From assembly GCA_037893225.1 (NCBI GenBank), contig JAZGUH010000157.1, positions 310,001 to 374,000 on the forward strand: a stretch of DNA of 64,000 bases, read 5' to 3'. The position numbers and the translations under genes were made by a program. This document shows, piece by piece, positions 46,066 to 56,170 of the stretch. The first letter of the stretch is position 1; every line of letters begins with the position of its first letter. The notes beneath the pieces were generated by a model, which had not been told where the DNA came from, searched no databases, and saw only the letters and a program-made list of their open reading frames with translations. The DNA comes from Hippasteria phrygiana (lineage: Eukaryota; Echinodermata; Asteroidea; Valvatida; Goniasteridae).

Positions 46066-46181
46066 TTCGAAACGTTAGACCCAAGGACCCACATGCTAAC
46101 ACAGGCGGATCCAAGCTTAAATCAGTTGAGGTGATATTTTAAAAATAAGCACTTTCTGGTCATTTCATACCTGTGACAAAT

Positions 46182-46340
46182 GGCGTAGTCCAGCGGGGGG
46201 GGGGGGGGGGACTTTTCCCCGTGGCGGTATTTGAGGCGTCATAAAAAACAAAAAGAAATGGTGTTTTAAGACAATTTTAAGACAAATCAGACGTTGTTTG
46301 CCATCCCTGGCACAAAAAGCTGGATACGCTGCTGCCTGTG
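46182..46340 (-). mobile_element. MITE with GTAGCGTATCCAG terminus, copy 2
   Basis: The reverse complement starts GGCAGCAGCGTATCCAGCTT, runs through TTTGTGCCAGGGATGGCAAA and AACGTCTGA, and ends at a C-run followed by GCTGGACTACGCC. The two ends (AGCGTATCCAG and GGCGTAGTCCAG) are imperfect inverted repeats. Confidence 0.6.
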
Positions 46341-46559
46341 ACGTCATCATGACTATAGAGATACGTCCTGAACGTCTGATTTTATGGGTGATTTTGGGCT
46401 TCCAGTTACCCCGGAAGAAAAGATCAAATCAAAAACATAACCAAAAATGTAGATAACATGAGATATCTCATCACTACATATTCTCAATTCAAGAAAACAT
46501 TTATTTCCACACATCAATGATGGCTAAACCACTGCAACTTATAACTGCAAAAAAATAAG

Positions 46560-47985
46560 AAGAAATAACTTTAAGAGTTAAGTGGGAATGATTTTAGCTT
46601 GCAGCAGGCGTCTATTTTAGTATATATTGATTCCTGCATGTTAGAAAGATAACGACAGAACCAGTCAAGTGGAGTACCTCTTATACCATAGAAATTGAGC
46701 TCGTGTAACAAAATATTGTGATTAATAGTATCATACAAATCTAAAAAGATATCAATAGATATACAACAGTTAGTCTCAAAACCTCTGGCCATGTCGGTAG
46801 AGTGATCAGTGATTACACCTAAATCCATATTGACCGTTGTATAAGATGTTAAATTTAGATAGAAAGTAAGAGGTTTTAATGTAATATAAAATATTGTTAT
46901 ATCTCCGTCTTGGATACTGTATTTTGATTGGCCTAGAACGATCACGTGTACGGTCTATAAAAAACGACTGGCACACTCCAAGCATGATATCACACATCGT
47001 TAAATAGCCAGCTAAATTTTGAGCTGTATCATTGGTACCCACGCAATTTTCACCCACACCGTTGACAACAGTAAACTATAATGAGAGCAGCGAACTAGCA
47101 GACGATCAGCTGTTTTGATCGCGTGATTTGTTTAAGTTTATTTCCACCGAGCAAGGCAAGTTGAACTGAAAAGAAATGGGACCTATAGCACCCTCGGCTT
47201 CGCCTCGGGTGCTATGCGTCACTCTGGTGTTAAAAGCGTCACATCATCCCACATCACAGCAGTCAACAATTGTTAAATATCACTATCTTTTTAAGTAATT
47301 TTGAGAAGCACGATAAGACTGGATAAACGGTCTGTAGTTGCCCGTTTCACACTTATCTCCAGTTTTAAAGGCAGTGTACATGATTGGTGATTGTTGCAAT
47401 TTTCAGAAATGGGCGGATTTGGGGGTTAGTATTTTATAGGAAATATCGTTCCACTGACCTGTTCAAAGTTTTGCGTTGTTAAATGGCGAAAAAAACGCGC
47501 CTTGACTAACGGCTACAGGGCAGTTTTCCAACGATTTCCAGCTGGAAATCGTTGGAAAACGATGTACATTTCCACTTTTCTTGACAACGACAGCACACCT
47601 GGTGCCATCATTTCACAGGATGATTGAGACTACTATTAACTTACAGTCTAGTAAGGTATTGGAAGATTACAAATCGTGTACACTACGATTAAACATGAGG
47701 GTCACTTTTGCTATTTGGAGTTTGTTAGGAAAAAAACCCTCAGAAAGAGACAAATTACAAACATGACATAATGGAATATATTTAATAAATTTAAAAACAT
47801 CTGGGCCTACGTCATCGAATCCCGCACTTTTACCATTCTTAACGGATTTATGATAGTTACCTTTTAAAATTCTCTAAATGAAATATCAGGTCGGGGAATT
47901 TTATTATTTAAAAAGGGGCCAATTTTAGTGAAATAATTATTAAATATATCAGCTATATCTCTTTGTGATCGTTTAGTTGAAATAT
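46560..47985 (-). mobile_element. Non-LTR retrotransposon RT fragment broken by two insertions
   Basis: From high to low coordinates the minus strand reads QRDIADIFNNYFTKIGPF (about 47950), KNGKSAGFDDVGPDVFKF (about 47820), SEGFFPNKLQIAKV (about 47720), then the MITE at 47369-47688. KTGDKCETGNYRP (about 47340) follows, then about 230 bp of unrelated sequence with a GCACCC/GGGTGC hairpin (47190-47220). FNILYNGQYGFRCNHST (about 46830), then SIDIFLDLYDTINHNILLHEL and FYGIRGTPLDWF (to about 46640), complete the order. The YADD part is missing. The 5' and 3' ends are not clear. Confidence 0.75.
47369..47688 (-). mobile_element. TTAA-flanked MITE, copy 2 (320 bp), inserted in the RT fragment
   Basis: TTAA occurs at 47365-47368 and 47689-47692. 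The ends AGGCAGTGTACATGATTGGT and (reverse complement) TCGTAGTGTACACGATTTGT match copy 1 at 3478-3966 in opposite orientation. The same TTTCCAGCTGGAAA palindrome is present. Most of the GC-rich hairpin is deleted. Confidence 0.8.
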
Positions 47986-48871
47986 GAAACCTTGTGAATC
48001 ATACTTAATGAGATACGAAATTTCAAAAATGTGCATGTTTTGTCCATGCAATTTGCCACCTGGTGGCGTCTTCATTATAGTCATTATATTTTTGCACAGT
48101 GAACTTGATATGTTTGCATGCGGTCAAACAAGTTTTGGACAAACAGATAGAAAAAGAACAGAATAATAATAATTAATATAATAGAATAAAAGTACGATGG
48201 AGCTTGCGTAACCTTGTTCTTTATAACCGGTGTTTATAACCATGTCGCCGATATAATGTCCCAAGCCGAAGGGTTTTAAGCAAAACAGAAAAAAAACAGT
48301 ACGGGGACTTTCCAAACTGTCGTAAATAGGGACGAAGATAGTCGGAAAAGTTGGATTAAGTTTAACTCTGCCGACTATCTACGTTCAGTCATTAGGCTTA
48401 TGTCATGCAAAGCAACAATGCTAAAAACAAATCTAGATTGAATTCAGTTCCCAAACTTTCGGATATGTTAGCAATCGGTCTTTCTGATGGAAACTTTTAA
48501 AATCACAAATCGACTTTCCACTGAAAAGTTATTATTTTTGCTTGTAACTCAGAATGCTACAGTGCGATTTTCCGCTCATTTCAATGGGCCTTGCACAGGT
48601 TATGAAAGGTAATGACCTCCATCCATGCTATGTGCTGAAGTAGGCCTTGCCCTAGGGTATGTGAAAATTCCTGGTAGACAGAGCCAAATTGTGCCAGTCG
48701 GTGTGTGGTGGAGATTGAGGACGTCCATAGGGAATGGCTGAGGTATGCGGACCGGCAACGCGCGAGCTGATGCTGAACGACTTAGACCGCGATCTCTGAG
48801 GGTGATTCGATTCGAGGCTCTCCTACCCTGCCAGCCTGTTGGGGAGTTGGTTGGGGGATATGGCCCCATTG
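47986..48871. other. Intergenic / 3' flank of PTCHD-like gene
   Basis: No separate gene. 48871 downward is presumed 3' UTR of the minus-strand gene. The long frame over 48600-49355 in another register is a shadow of exon 2. Confidence 0.45.
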
Positions 48872-51800
48872 CTAGATCCTTTCGCGATCCGTCATAGTTA
48901 TTGGTGATGCTACTGTCGCCGTGTCTCGTAGATTCTCGTTCGAATCTGCCACTTTGCGAGGTCTCACGGGAATCGTGAGAAGCAGAAACACTGGCAGGAA
49001 GAGAAGCCCGTGCAGTGCACCGAGGGAGATCACGAGGAACATGGTCTTGAAGAAAGTTCGGAAAATGTACGAGTCGGTGAAAGCGAACACTAACACTCCG
49101 AGTATGGTGGAGAGGGACCCTTGTACAATGGGCATGCCCAGGGAGTAGAGGGCGTGGATAACGCTCTCTCGACGACTGCCCTTGTTGGCCGATATGTAAG
49201 CGTAACTGATATGGGCTGAAAAATCCACGCTGAAACCTATACAGAGAATGAGATTGGTCATGGCGATGGAATCGAGGTTGACTTGCCAGAGGGTCATGAA
49301 CCCGACCACCCCAGTGACGATGGAGGCTAGGGAGAGAGTAACCAAGACAGAGCAAATGGGATTGGGGATCATCAGCAGAGCCACGATCAACATAGCGCCC
49401 ACAGCAATACCCAGGTTCTGCAGCGTGTTGGGCAAGATGGCTATGTACTGATCGAAAAAGATGAAAGCTGGGTGGTACGCTATGGCCGGCTGGTCGGCAT
49501 CCTCGGCAATTTTCCTCAATTCCGTCATCATGAATCTCTCCTTGTCGGTCGAGTCCAAGTCCTTAGTGATGACAAAGAATCGTGACGCCTCGATGTTGGT
49601 ATTATCGTCATTGAAAACGATATCCAGAGAGTACTTCTGGAAGGCTGGCTGGGTTAGGAAAGTATTACGCAGTACGTCCATGAACTGAGCCTGGTTTGGT
49701 TCTCTGAGATTGATCAAGTCAAGAAAATCAATGTAGTCTCGCAGCCAGGACACGGTCAGATTCTGATCTTTACCGTACGTGTACTCACTCGCCTCCATAT
49801 CCACCAGTGTCTTCTCCATGAAATCTTGCACCACAGGGAGCCAGGCATCCTTGGGTTTGGTGAAGACCAGAGAGACCGGGGGACCGTACGTCGTAAAGTA
49901 GGTGGTCTTGGCATCTACGAAGTCGGCCGCGTAGGAGTTATCCCGGGCGAGGTTTCGGAGGGAGAGACCTTCGCGAACCTGGGTGCATCCGTAGATGGCG
50001 CTGCCCAGGTAGCCGAGGAACAGTAATATTGTCAATACTACCATCCACCATTGTGTGATAAATGGACCGTAGTAATTCTTAAGGAAGAGCATTAGGGCGT
50101 GGTCATTTGTATCCCCATGATCCTGGTCACCGGGTTGTTGGGACGAACCACCAGCGCAGAATATGGTGTAGGCTCTGGACGTCGACTCACTCTTCGGTTT
50201 GACTTTTCGGCAAGACATGCAGTGTCGGTTAGCTGCCTCGCGTCGACCGGTCAGCACCATGCAGGCAGCAAAGAAGGTTATCTGATACGCGTAGTCGAAC
50301 AAGACGGCCACGCCCGTGTACATGCAGAATATCCGGACGGATCTGAAGAACGTAATGGCGCCGATTCCGAAGGCCAGAACGTCCGTGATGGACGTGATGG
50401 TTATGGACATGGCAGCCTCAGAGAAGGCGTGGCTCATGCGCCGTTCCACTGACCATTTGACGTCAGTTTTCCGCCAAGCGGCCAACATAATGAACATGTC
50501 ATCCACTCCAATACCTGTTAAGAAAAAAATAACTGATTTAGAAAATAGGTATTCTCTCATAGCAACCGCCCCTCATAAAGCATACATTAAAGAGCATAAG
50601 TGACATACATTAAGCCAGGTTCGAATCCCGCTCCTGCCAGTTTCTTTGTTCACTTTGAAAATGTATTCAAAATTTACCTAGTCAGTTTCCCTTGTGGACT
50701 GTTTGAGGAATTATAAATTTAAAAGTCGTATCCTCATTGAGTGATCCCCACAATGTCGCTTCCCAGGTTGTATCGTAAAATTGGGTGTGATCCCTGGCTA
50801 CACGGCATTCTGGGTTTATGATTTCTGACTAGCGCCCACCCGAACAAAGATACTGACAATTTTGGAAACCGCCAACATAGGGCAAGATAGTTATTGCTCA
50901 CACCTGCTTTATGCACATTACTGTGCTGTGCTGCGCTCCGTTCGTTCGTTCGTAACAGGAACAGAACTTTTTGATCGCACCTGGTATATATATATCAATT
51001 TTTTTACAAATTTTGCGACATAACACCAGGGATGTAGTCGAGTCCATCACAAGTCCCTGCAAGTCCCTGCAAGTCCCTGCAAGTCCCTGCAAGTCCCTGC
51101 AAGTCCCTGCAAGTCCCTGCAAGTCCCTGCAAGTCCCTGCAAGTCCCTGCAAGTCCATCACAAACCCTCCAGTTATAATTCCAATCACAAGCTATTCAAA
51201 TGAGCTTTGACAAAGGCATTCCTTTGTCATTGTTCACCATTTACTTGTGACTGGCTTTATGATAGGACTTCTGACTCGACATGCGAAAGGACTTGCGAAA
51301 GGACTTGCAGGGACTCGACTACAACTCTGCAAGGATTGAAAGGAGCCTTGTCAAAGTTGTGAACATGGTAAATCAACATTAAATTACATTCAGAAATATT
51401 TGACCAGGCCACATCACTGCTGGATCCAACCTTTGGAAAATGTACATAGTTTGAAGAAAGCCGTTTATTGTAGAAATTCAAGGCATTCCCATGTGATTGG
51501 CGGGTGCGTCTTGTGGTGACCTACCGGTACTATTTAGGGGAAGTTGCCCGAAAAGGTGGGTTTTTCTACAAAACCCACTATTTCCTTTATGAAAAATGTA
51601 GACATATGATTAAAACCGGATCGAATACTATGAGCGTTTGTATCCGCAAATATCCTCTTTGATTTTTGACAATCAGAGCTCCACTTTTTTTATGCAATTC
51701 ATGTTTTGTAGACATGTGAAATGTCATACATTTTGCATGTTTCTATCTTACAAAAAACGATATTTGATTATTTAGCAGATCACCATAACATTCGGCGTGC

Positions 51801-54800
51801 ATCGTCTGCTTCGATAAAACTTCGTAGATGGCCCAGTGCGCATGCGTCAAATGAAAACAAAGTGGGATATGGTCTATGCGGCCGAAACATACGTGTGAAG
51901 CTAAAAAGCATGGAATTAGCTTAGCCCTACTAGAGGTCCCGAATATTCTTGACACCCCAAAAGTGGACAACTAAAAATCCTAAATTTCTGTTAGCAAATA
52001 TTCGGGTTGAACTTATTGTAGAAAGCAAAATCTCCCATTTTATGCTAGCAGAAAATGTGTGGTTTTCACTGGTTTGTTTGGCGATCGAATGTAGCATAAA
52101 TGTAATTCAAAAGTTGGAATTAATTTATTACTAAACATTAGCCGATTTTGTTTTTGGTCAAATGTCTCATTGGAAAGCTAATAAGTTAACTTTGGTATTA
52201 AAGGCGCAAATTAGCAATCCGGTTTTGAAGTTTCTTTTTCGAGGTGCCATACTCGAAAAGCAAAGACACGGAAACTTCAATAATAGTGTCCACGGTTAAC
52301 AAAAAATACCACTTTGTGAGATGAAAGGACTTGATGAGTACCCCAAATCGACAATTAAATCCACCTTACGCCTGTTGCCACGATAACAGGCAATGGGCCA
52401 TTTTGTTTTTCGGCCATTTTTGACGGATTTGGGGTCATATAATAAGATTTTTGGCCGTTTTTTCAAAGGTCACAGGAAAAATACAAAACCATATGTCACA
52501 TAACCAACTTGATCCGTTTCATTATTGCGTATCATCCTTGCCCTTATACTAGTTAAAATACTCAAAACCTCCTATGTTATTTTTAGACCTTTCAATAATA
52601 TATAACGCACGTTAACAACTTACAAAAATTGTAATTGTTAATGTTATGTTTAATTGTCAATTTTTGTTTTTGCCTTTTTGAAGAACAATGAGCACAATGT
52701 GGTCACATTGCAGTAAAAGATTTAAAACAAAGATATTGGCCGAAAATCCCATACTAATGCAGTTGTAAATAGAACCCAAAATTGCCTGCGCCACCGGACT
52801 ACAACAACAGCTTTGTTTTTATTTCTATTTTCCCGCCATCTATTATTTGCATACGAGTCAGTGTTATAGTATTTGCTGTAAAATACTACACCCAAATGCA
52901 TTCATCTCTGGAAATTACAGCAAAAGTTGTATACTACCTTTGAAGTTAATATACAACATTTGTTTCTGCTGTAATTTTCAGAAATGGGTGGATGTGGGAG
53001 TTAGTATTTTAGTAAGTATAATTGCAATCACCTGTTTAAATTTCGTTCATAAATGCTGGAAAATTCTGTTCCTGTAGTTCAAAAGAACCAGACCAGCTGC
53101 ACCCGTTCACCGATTGCAAACAAAATGTGGTCTAACTAAATTGTGTAAATTGTGGGCTGTATTTGAGAAAAAAAAGTCAAGTTTTTTCAACGATGGTCGG
53201 CGGACCATCTCTAGAAATTGATACAAAATCACGCTCTTTTTCCCATGATTTCACAGGATGCTTAAGACTATTATTAACTGTCAAGTAAGGTCTTTCATAA
53301 TAATTATCAATTTTTTTTATGTTTGCAAATGTTGTACATGTATAGTACCTTTAAGCACAACTCACAAAATGGTACACTGTATATCACCCGCAAGTCATCG
53401 GTCCCCCCCCCCCCCCCCGCCCCCCACCACCAAATTGAAGGCAAAATTAAATAAATCGAACTTTATTTTGATGTACATGTATATAGCTTGAGTGTTAATT
53501 ACTTTTCCAAACTGTTTTTAAGTTGGAATATTTACCATTGCTGTCTATGGACGTTTTTCTGAAGATACATGCGCGCTCATTTGCAGTTCTTTATTGTCGT
53601 GCTTATTCACAAAGCACCCGTAAATGTTTGCGTCGCGGGGACCCGTAAGTGGATGTCAAGGGTACGTCGTAAGACTTGCGTTAAGTGGTATTCACGAAGC
53701 ACCCCAAGAGTTTTCTTAGTGGACACCCGCGGGCACCCGCAGCTAAAGTGTGGCGAAGTGTGGCAAAAAGTCACCTGGCCATTGCGCTACATACAATGTT
53801 CGTGAATTTCAATTCGTGGGAACATATTCCTTGAACATTTATTGCATGGAACTGCTTTCGACAAGCGTAGGCCCTATGCATCCTCATCTCGAGCCGGCAT
53901 TTTGATTGTCACCAAGCGTCCATCCACACATCCCCAACACATTTGGGATTCTATGAGGATTTTGGTAAAATCCTTCCTTTAGACTCTATCTCTGGGGAAA
54001 GTAATTATTTGCAGAGATTTCCTTTGGAGTGCGGTTGCCACTCACATTACAATTCTTGAAACTGAGGGTTGGTTGATTTCCACTCAAGTCTCCACACACA
54101 ATCTGAATACATGTAATTCAAGTGGCAAAATATCTCAATGCACATCTGCAAAGATATGGCCCGCGATCTCCGAGTGGAATGTGCCACAGCATTGTTGATC
54201 AGGTCAATTACTTGTAAAATAACATGCCGAGGCATTCTATACCGTTTGAGGAGTTCTTGATCATTGAAAGAATCTAGTGTCACGGAAAACGCGCTGGTGC
54301 CAAAGAGCACATTGATTCAATTCTTCTTGAATCAAAAATACTGCCCATGAGTGCCGCCATTATCACGCTCGAGACGATCCACGCAATTAAGTTGCGGGCC
54401 TCCATGCGCAAACTAACGGGTGGCTTATAGGGGCACACGCAGATTTAAGGGGCTTTCGTGAATAACCCGCAAGTGCTTAGGTACAGGTAAGGGTTTAGTT
54501 GCGTGCCCGAAAATTGTTGCGGGTGCTTCGTGAATCAGGTCCCTGATCCCTAAAATTGACACCAAACAAAAATGCGCATAAATGCAGGAGTAACCTTGAA
54601 AAAGTGGCAAAAAGAATGAAAAATTAAAAATTGAACGTGTTCAAAATTAGAAAATATCATGTTACAATTCAAAATTAAGCAGACATTATGCGGCGACAGA
54701 ACAATATGCTGTTTGAATGTCTAATTACTCCCCAATTTTCAAAGAAGAAAAACGTTTCAACTGACCTAGAATAAGGAATGGTGAAGAGCCCACAACGCTG

Positions 54801-55759
54801 ATATATGGCACGCCGATATAGCTCATGAGGCCGAACGAAGAGAGTACCGCCAGGCCGGCAGACACCACGCCACACGCGGCCAGCCAGGGCTTGCTTCGCA
54901 CCCAGTCAAACATCACACACGACCATATGCTAAAGTTGATTAGAACTGTGAAAGTTATTGTAAAATCTTTGATGACATTAGAGCTGGCTTTATCCAACTC
55001 GCTCTCCAGCGTAGTGGATATCTCGCGAGTGACTGTGATCTCCGTTGATGTGAACGCCTCCAGGACTTCCAGGAATCTTTTCTCCCACAGCGCGCTCCAC
55101 TGGTCCTCGATGCTGTCCTGGTATCGTAAGATGTAAGCCAGATGTATGGCCTCTGCTGAAAGTACCTCATCTGGAGTGCCCGGCTTGAATGTCACCCCTC
55201 CTAGCTCGCCACCCAGAAAATAAGTCTTGTCAGCTGAGTTAAAGAGAGGAAAAGTTAGAGGGATCAATGGTACATTAGATGCGTCGTAATCATACGCGGC
55301 CAGTATGACATTCTCGTTACAAACGCCATCCCATTTTACACATAGATCAGTGAATCTGTATTCCTGATTGTCGTGTGTGACGCTGATGTTCATGATCTCC
55401 TCGTGTAGATTAAAGATGTCCTCCATGACAACCTGTGTCAGGATGTTCCGTCCATCCTTCTGTCGTATGATGGTGTTCCCTACCCGACCCAGCCTCGACA
55501 GGTGCGTCACTAACGTGTCGTTATCACCGTGTTCAGCAAACAGTCTCTCAACGGTGCTTCTGTCCGTTTTCGCCTGCCCGTTTTCCGGCGTGTACAGGTT
55601 CTCCACACTCTGTTCTGCCGTCAGGAACACCATGCCTGCACCTAGTCCCCCAGCCAGCAATAGTGGGAGGAACAGAAAAGGAAACGGGTGTCTTGCGATG
55701 AAACCACCATAGTTGAAGAAGAACGATCGAATCACTTTCTCAATGCAGTCAAACGCCAT
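48872..55759 (-). CDS. Patched/SSD-domain membrane protein, PTCHD-like, two coding exons
   Basis: Exon 1 is 55759-54766 and exon 2 is 50514-48872. Joined they give 878 residues. The donor TCTAG|GTCAG and acceptor TTCTTAACAG|GTATTGG rebuild FLILGIGVDDMF without a gap (phase 1). The ATG has G at +4 and an in-frame TAG three codons upstream. TM1 is at about 25-47, followed by a luminal/extracellular loop to about 265. A sterol-sensing-like bundle spans about 266-420 with GIGVDD (332-337) in its fourth helix. TM7 is at about 487-508, then a second loop to about 695 and five C-terminal helices (about 699-844) with GFSVDFSAH (758-766). Both acidic motifs match RND-type patched relatives, in which they are thought to couple ion flow to lipid transport. 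The length and motifs fit PTCHD3/PTR-type proteins rather than true Patched. The substrate is unknown. Confidence 0.92.
50617..50890 (+). repeat. Permuted copy of the 313-bp tRNA-like unit
   Basis: It starts in the T arm (AGGTTCGAATCCCGCTCCTG), runs through the spacer, and ends in the D arm of the next unit (GGGCAAGATAG). About 39 bp of the middle of the tRNA-like sequence are missing. Identity to the array is high. Confidence 0.85.
50899..50984 (-). mobile_element. Solo mariner end
   Basis: It matches the reverse complement of the left end of the mariner at 26289 (GGAACAG, TTTTTGATCGCACCTGG) and ends at a TA. The right half of the element is absent. Confidence 0.75.
51031..51325. mobile_element. 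Inverted-repeat element with internal minisatellites, copy B
   Basis: The ends GATGTAGTCGAGTCC and (reverse complement) GTTGTAGTCGAGTCC match those of copy A (12499-13367), as does the core AAGCTATTCAAATGAGCTTT with CATTCCTTTGTCAT. The left-arm repeat is (AAGTCCCTGC)n, ten units over 51051-51150. The right arm has GAAAGGACTTGC-type units. Confidence 0.75.
51051..51155 (+). repeat. 10-bp minisatellite (AAGTCCCTGC)n
   Basis: About ten perfect units, flanked on both sides by AAGTCCATCACAA. Confidence 0.97.
52790..53350. mobile_element. Diverged copies of the TTAA MITE, head to head
   Basis: 52790-52945 is a copy in one direction ending in ACTACCTTTGAA. It abuts 52950-53350 in the other direction (TATACAACATTTG, GAAATGGGTGGATGTGGGAG, TTAGTATTTTA, TTTCACAGGATG) ending at TTAA 53351-53354. 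The inner ends mirror each other around 52945. Both are older than copies 1 and 2. Confidence 0.6.
53593..54545 (-). mobile_element. Degenerate PIF/Harbinger element
   Basis: The left end GTGCTTATTCACAAAGCACC and the reverse complement of the right end, ACCTGATTCACGAAGCACCC, are inverted repeats with Harbinger-style termini. A transposase fragment lies inside in the minus direction. Exact ends and target duplication are unclear. Confidence 0.6.
54047..54310 (-). pseudogene. Harbinger (HARBI1-like) transposase N-terminal fragment
   Basis: About 87 codons without an ATG. ELLKRYRMPRHVILQVIDL and STRRSRAISLQMCIEIF resemble the N-terminal region of Harbinger transposases (RYR followed by a helix, then TRRS-AI). 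The DDE catalytic core is missing. It lies in reverse of the element termini and on the same strand as the host gene. Confidence 0.6.
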
Positions 55760-56170
55760 GACAGACTAACGTACGTACGTGTGTTTATTACATAACCGGA
55801 CTACAGATGTGTGAGGATGGATGGTCTGTGTGTGTGCCTATGCACAGCTAGTTCGGCATGGTAACTAACTGCGGCCGCACAACACTGAGTAGGTTTGGCA
55901 ATCTGCCAAGAGGCCGGGGCTTTACATTCAGTATAATTTGCATAGTGGCATGAGTTTTGGCATTCAGGGGTATTGTCATATTCCTCCTCAACCCCTGAAA
56001 CAATAGACATTTTGCCAAAAGTGTTCAAAATTGATCTGTATTTTTTGCGGTTTGCGAAGAAGAAAACATGCAAAATACATAACGGTATTAAGCTGCAATA
56101 TAAATTGGTGTTCGGCAGGGCAAAATAAGGAGTAAACTGAACATAGTGCCCGCATGATTGTATACAGAGG
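55760..56170. other. 5' flank of PTCHD-like gene
   Basis: Presumed 5' UTR/promoter with ACGTACGTACGT just upstream of the ATG. No core promoter element was identified with confidence. Confidence 0.4.

Larger units (their letters stand above)
50515..54765. other. Intron of PTCHD-like gene, rich in mobile elements
   Basis: This 4251-bp intron contains a tRNA-derived repeat piece, a mariner end, minisatellite element copy B, at least two MITE copies and a Harbinger remnant, listed separately. The stretches 51326-52789 and 53351-53592 show nothing further apart from a C-run at 53402-53418. Confidence 0.8.

Noticed and set aside
48600..49355. 251-codon frame antiparallel-register to the PTCHD exon
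   Set aside because: It is a shadow of exon 2 in another frame with the same strand content. Its Arg/His/Pro-rich composition is typical of a shifted frame.
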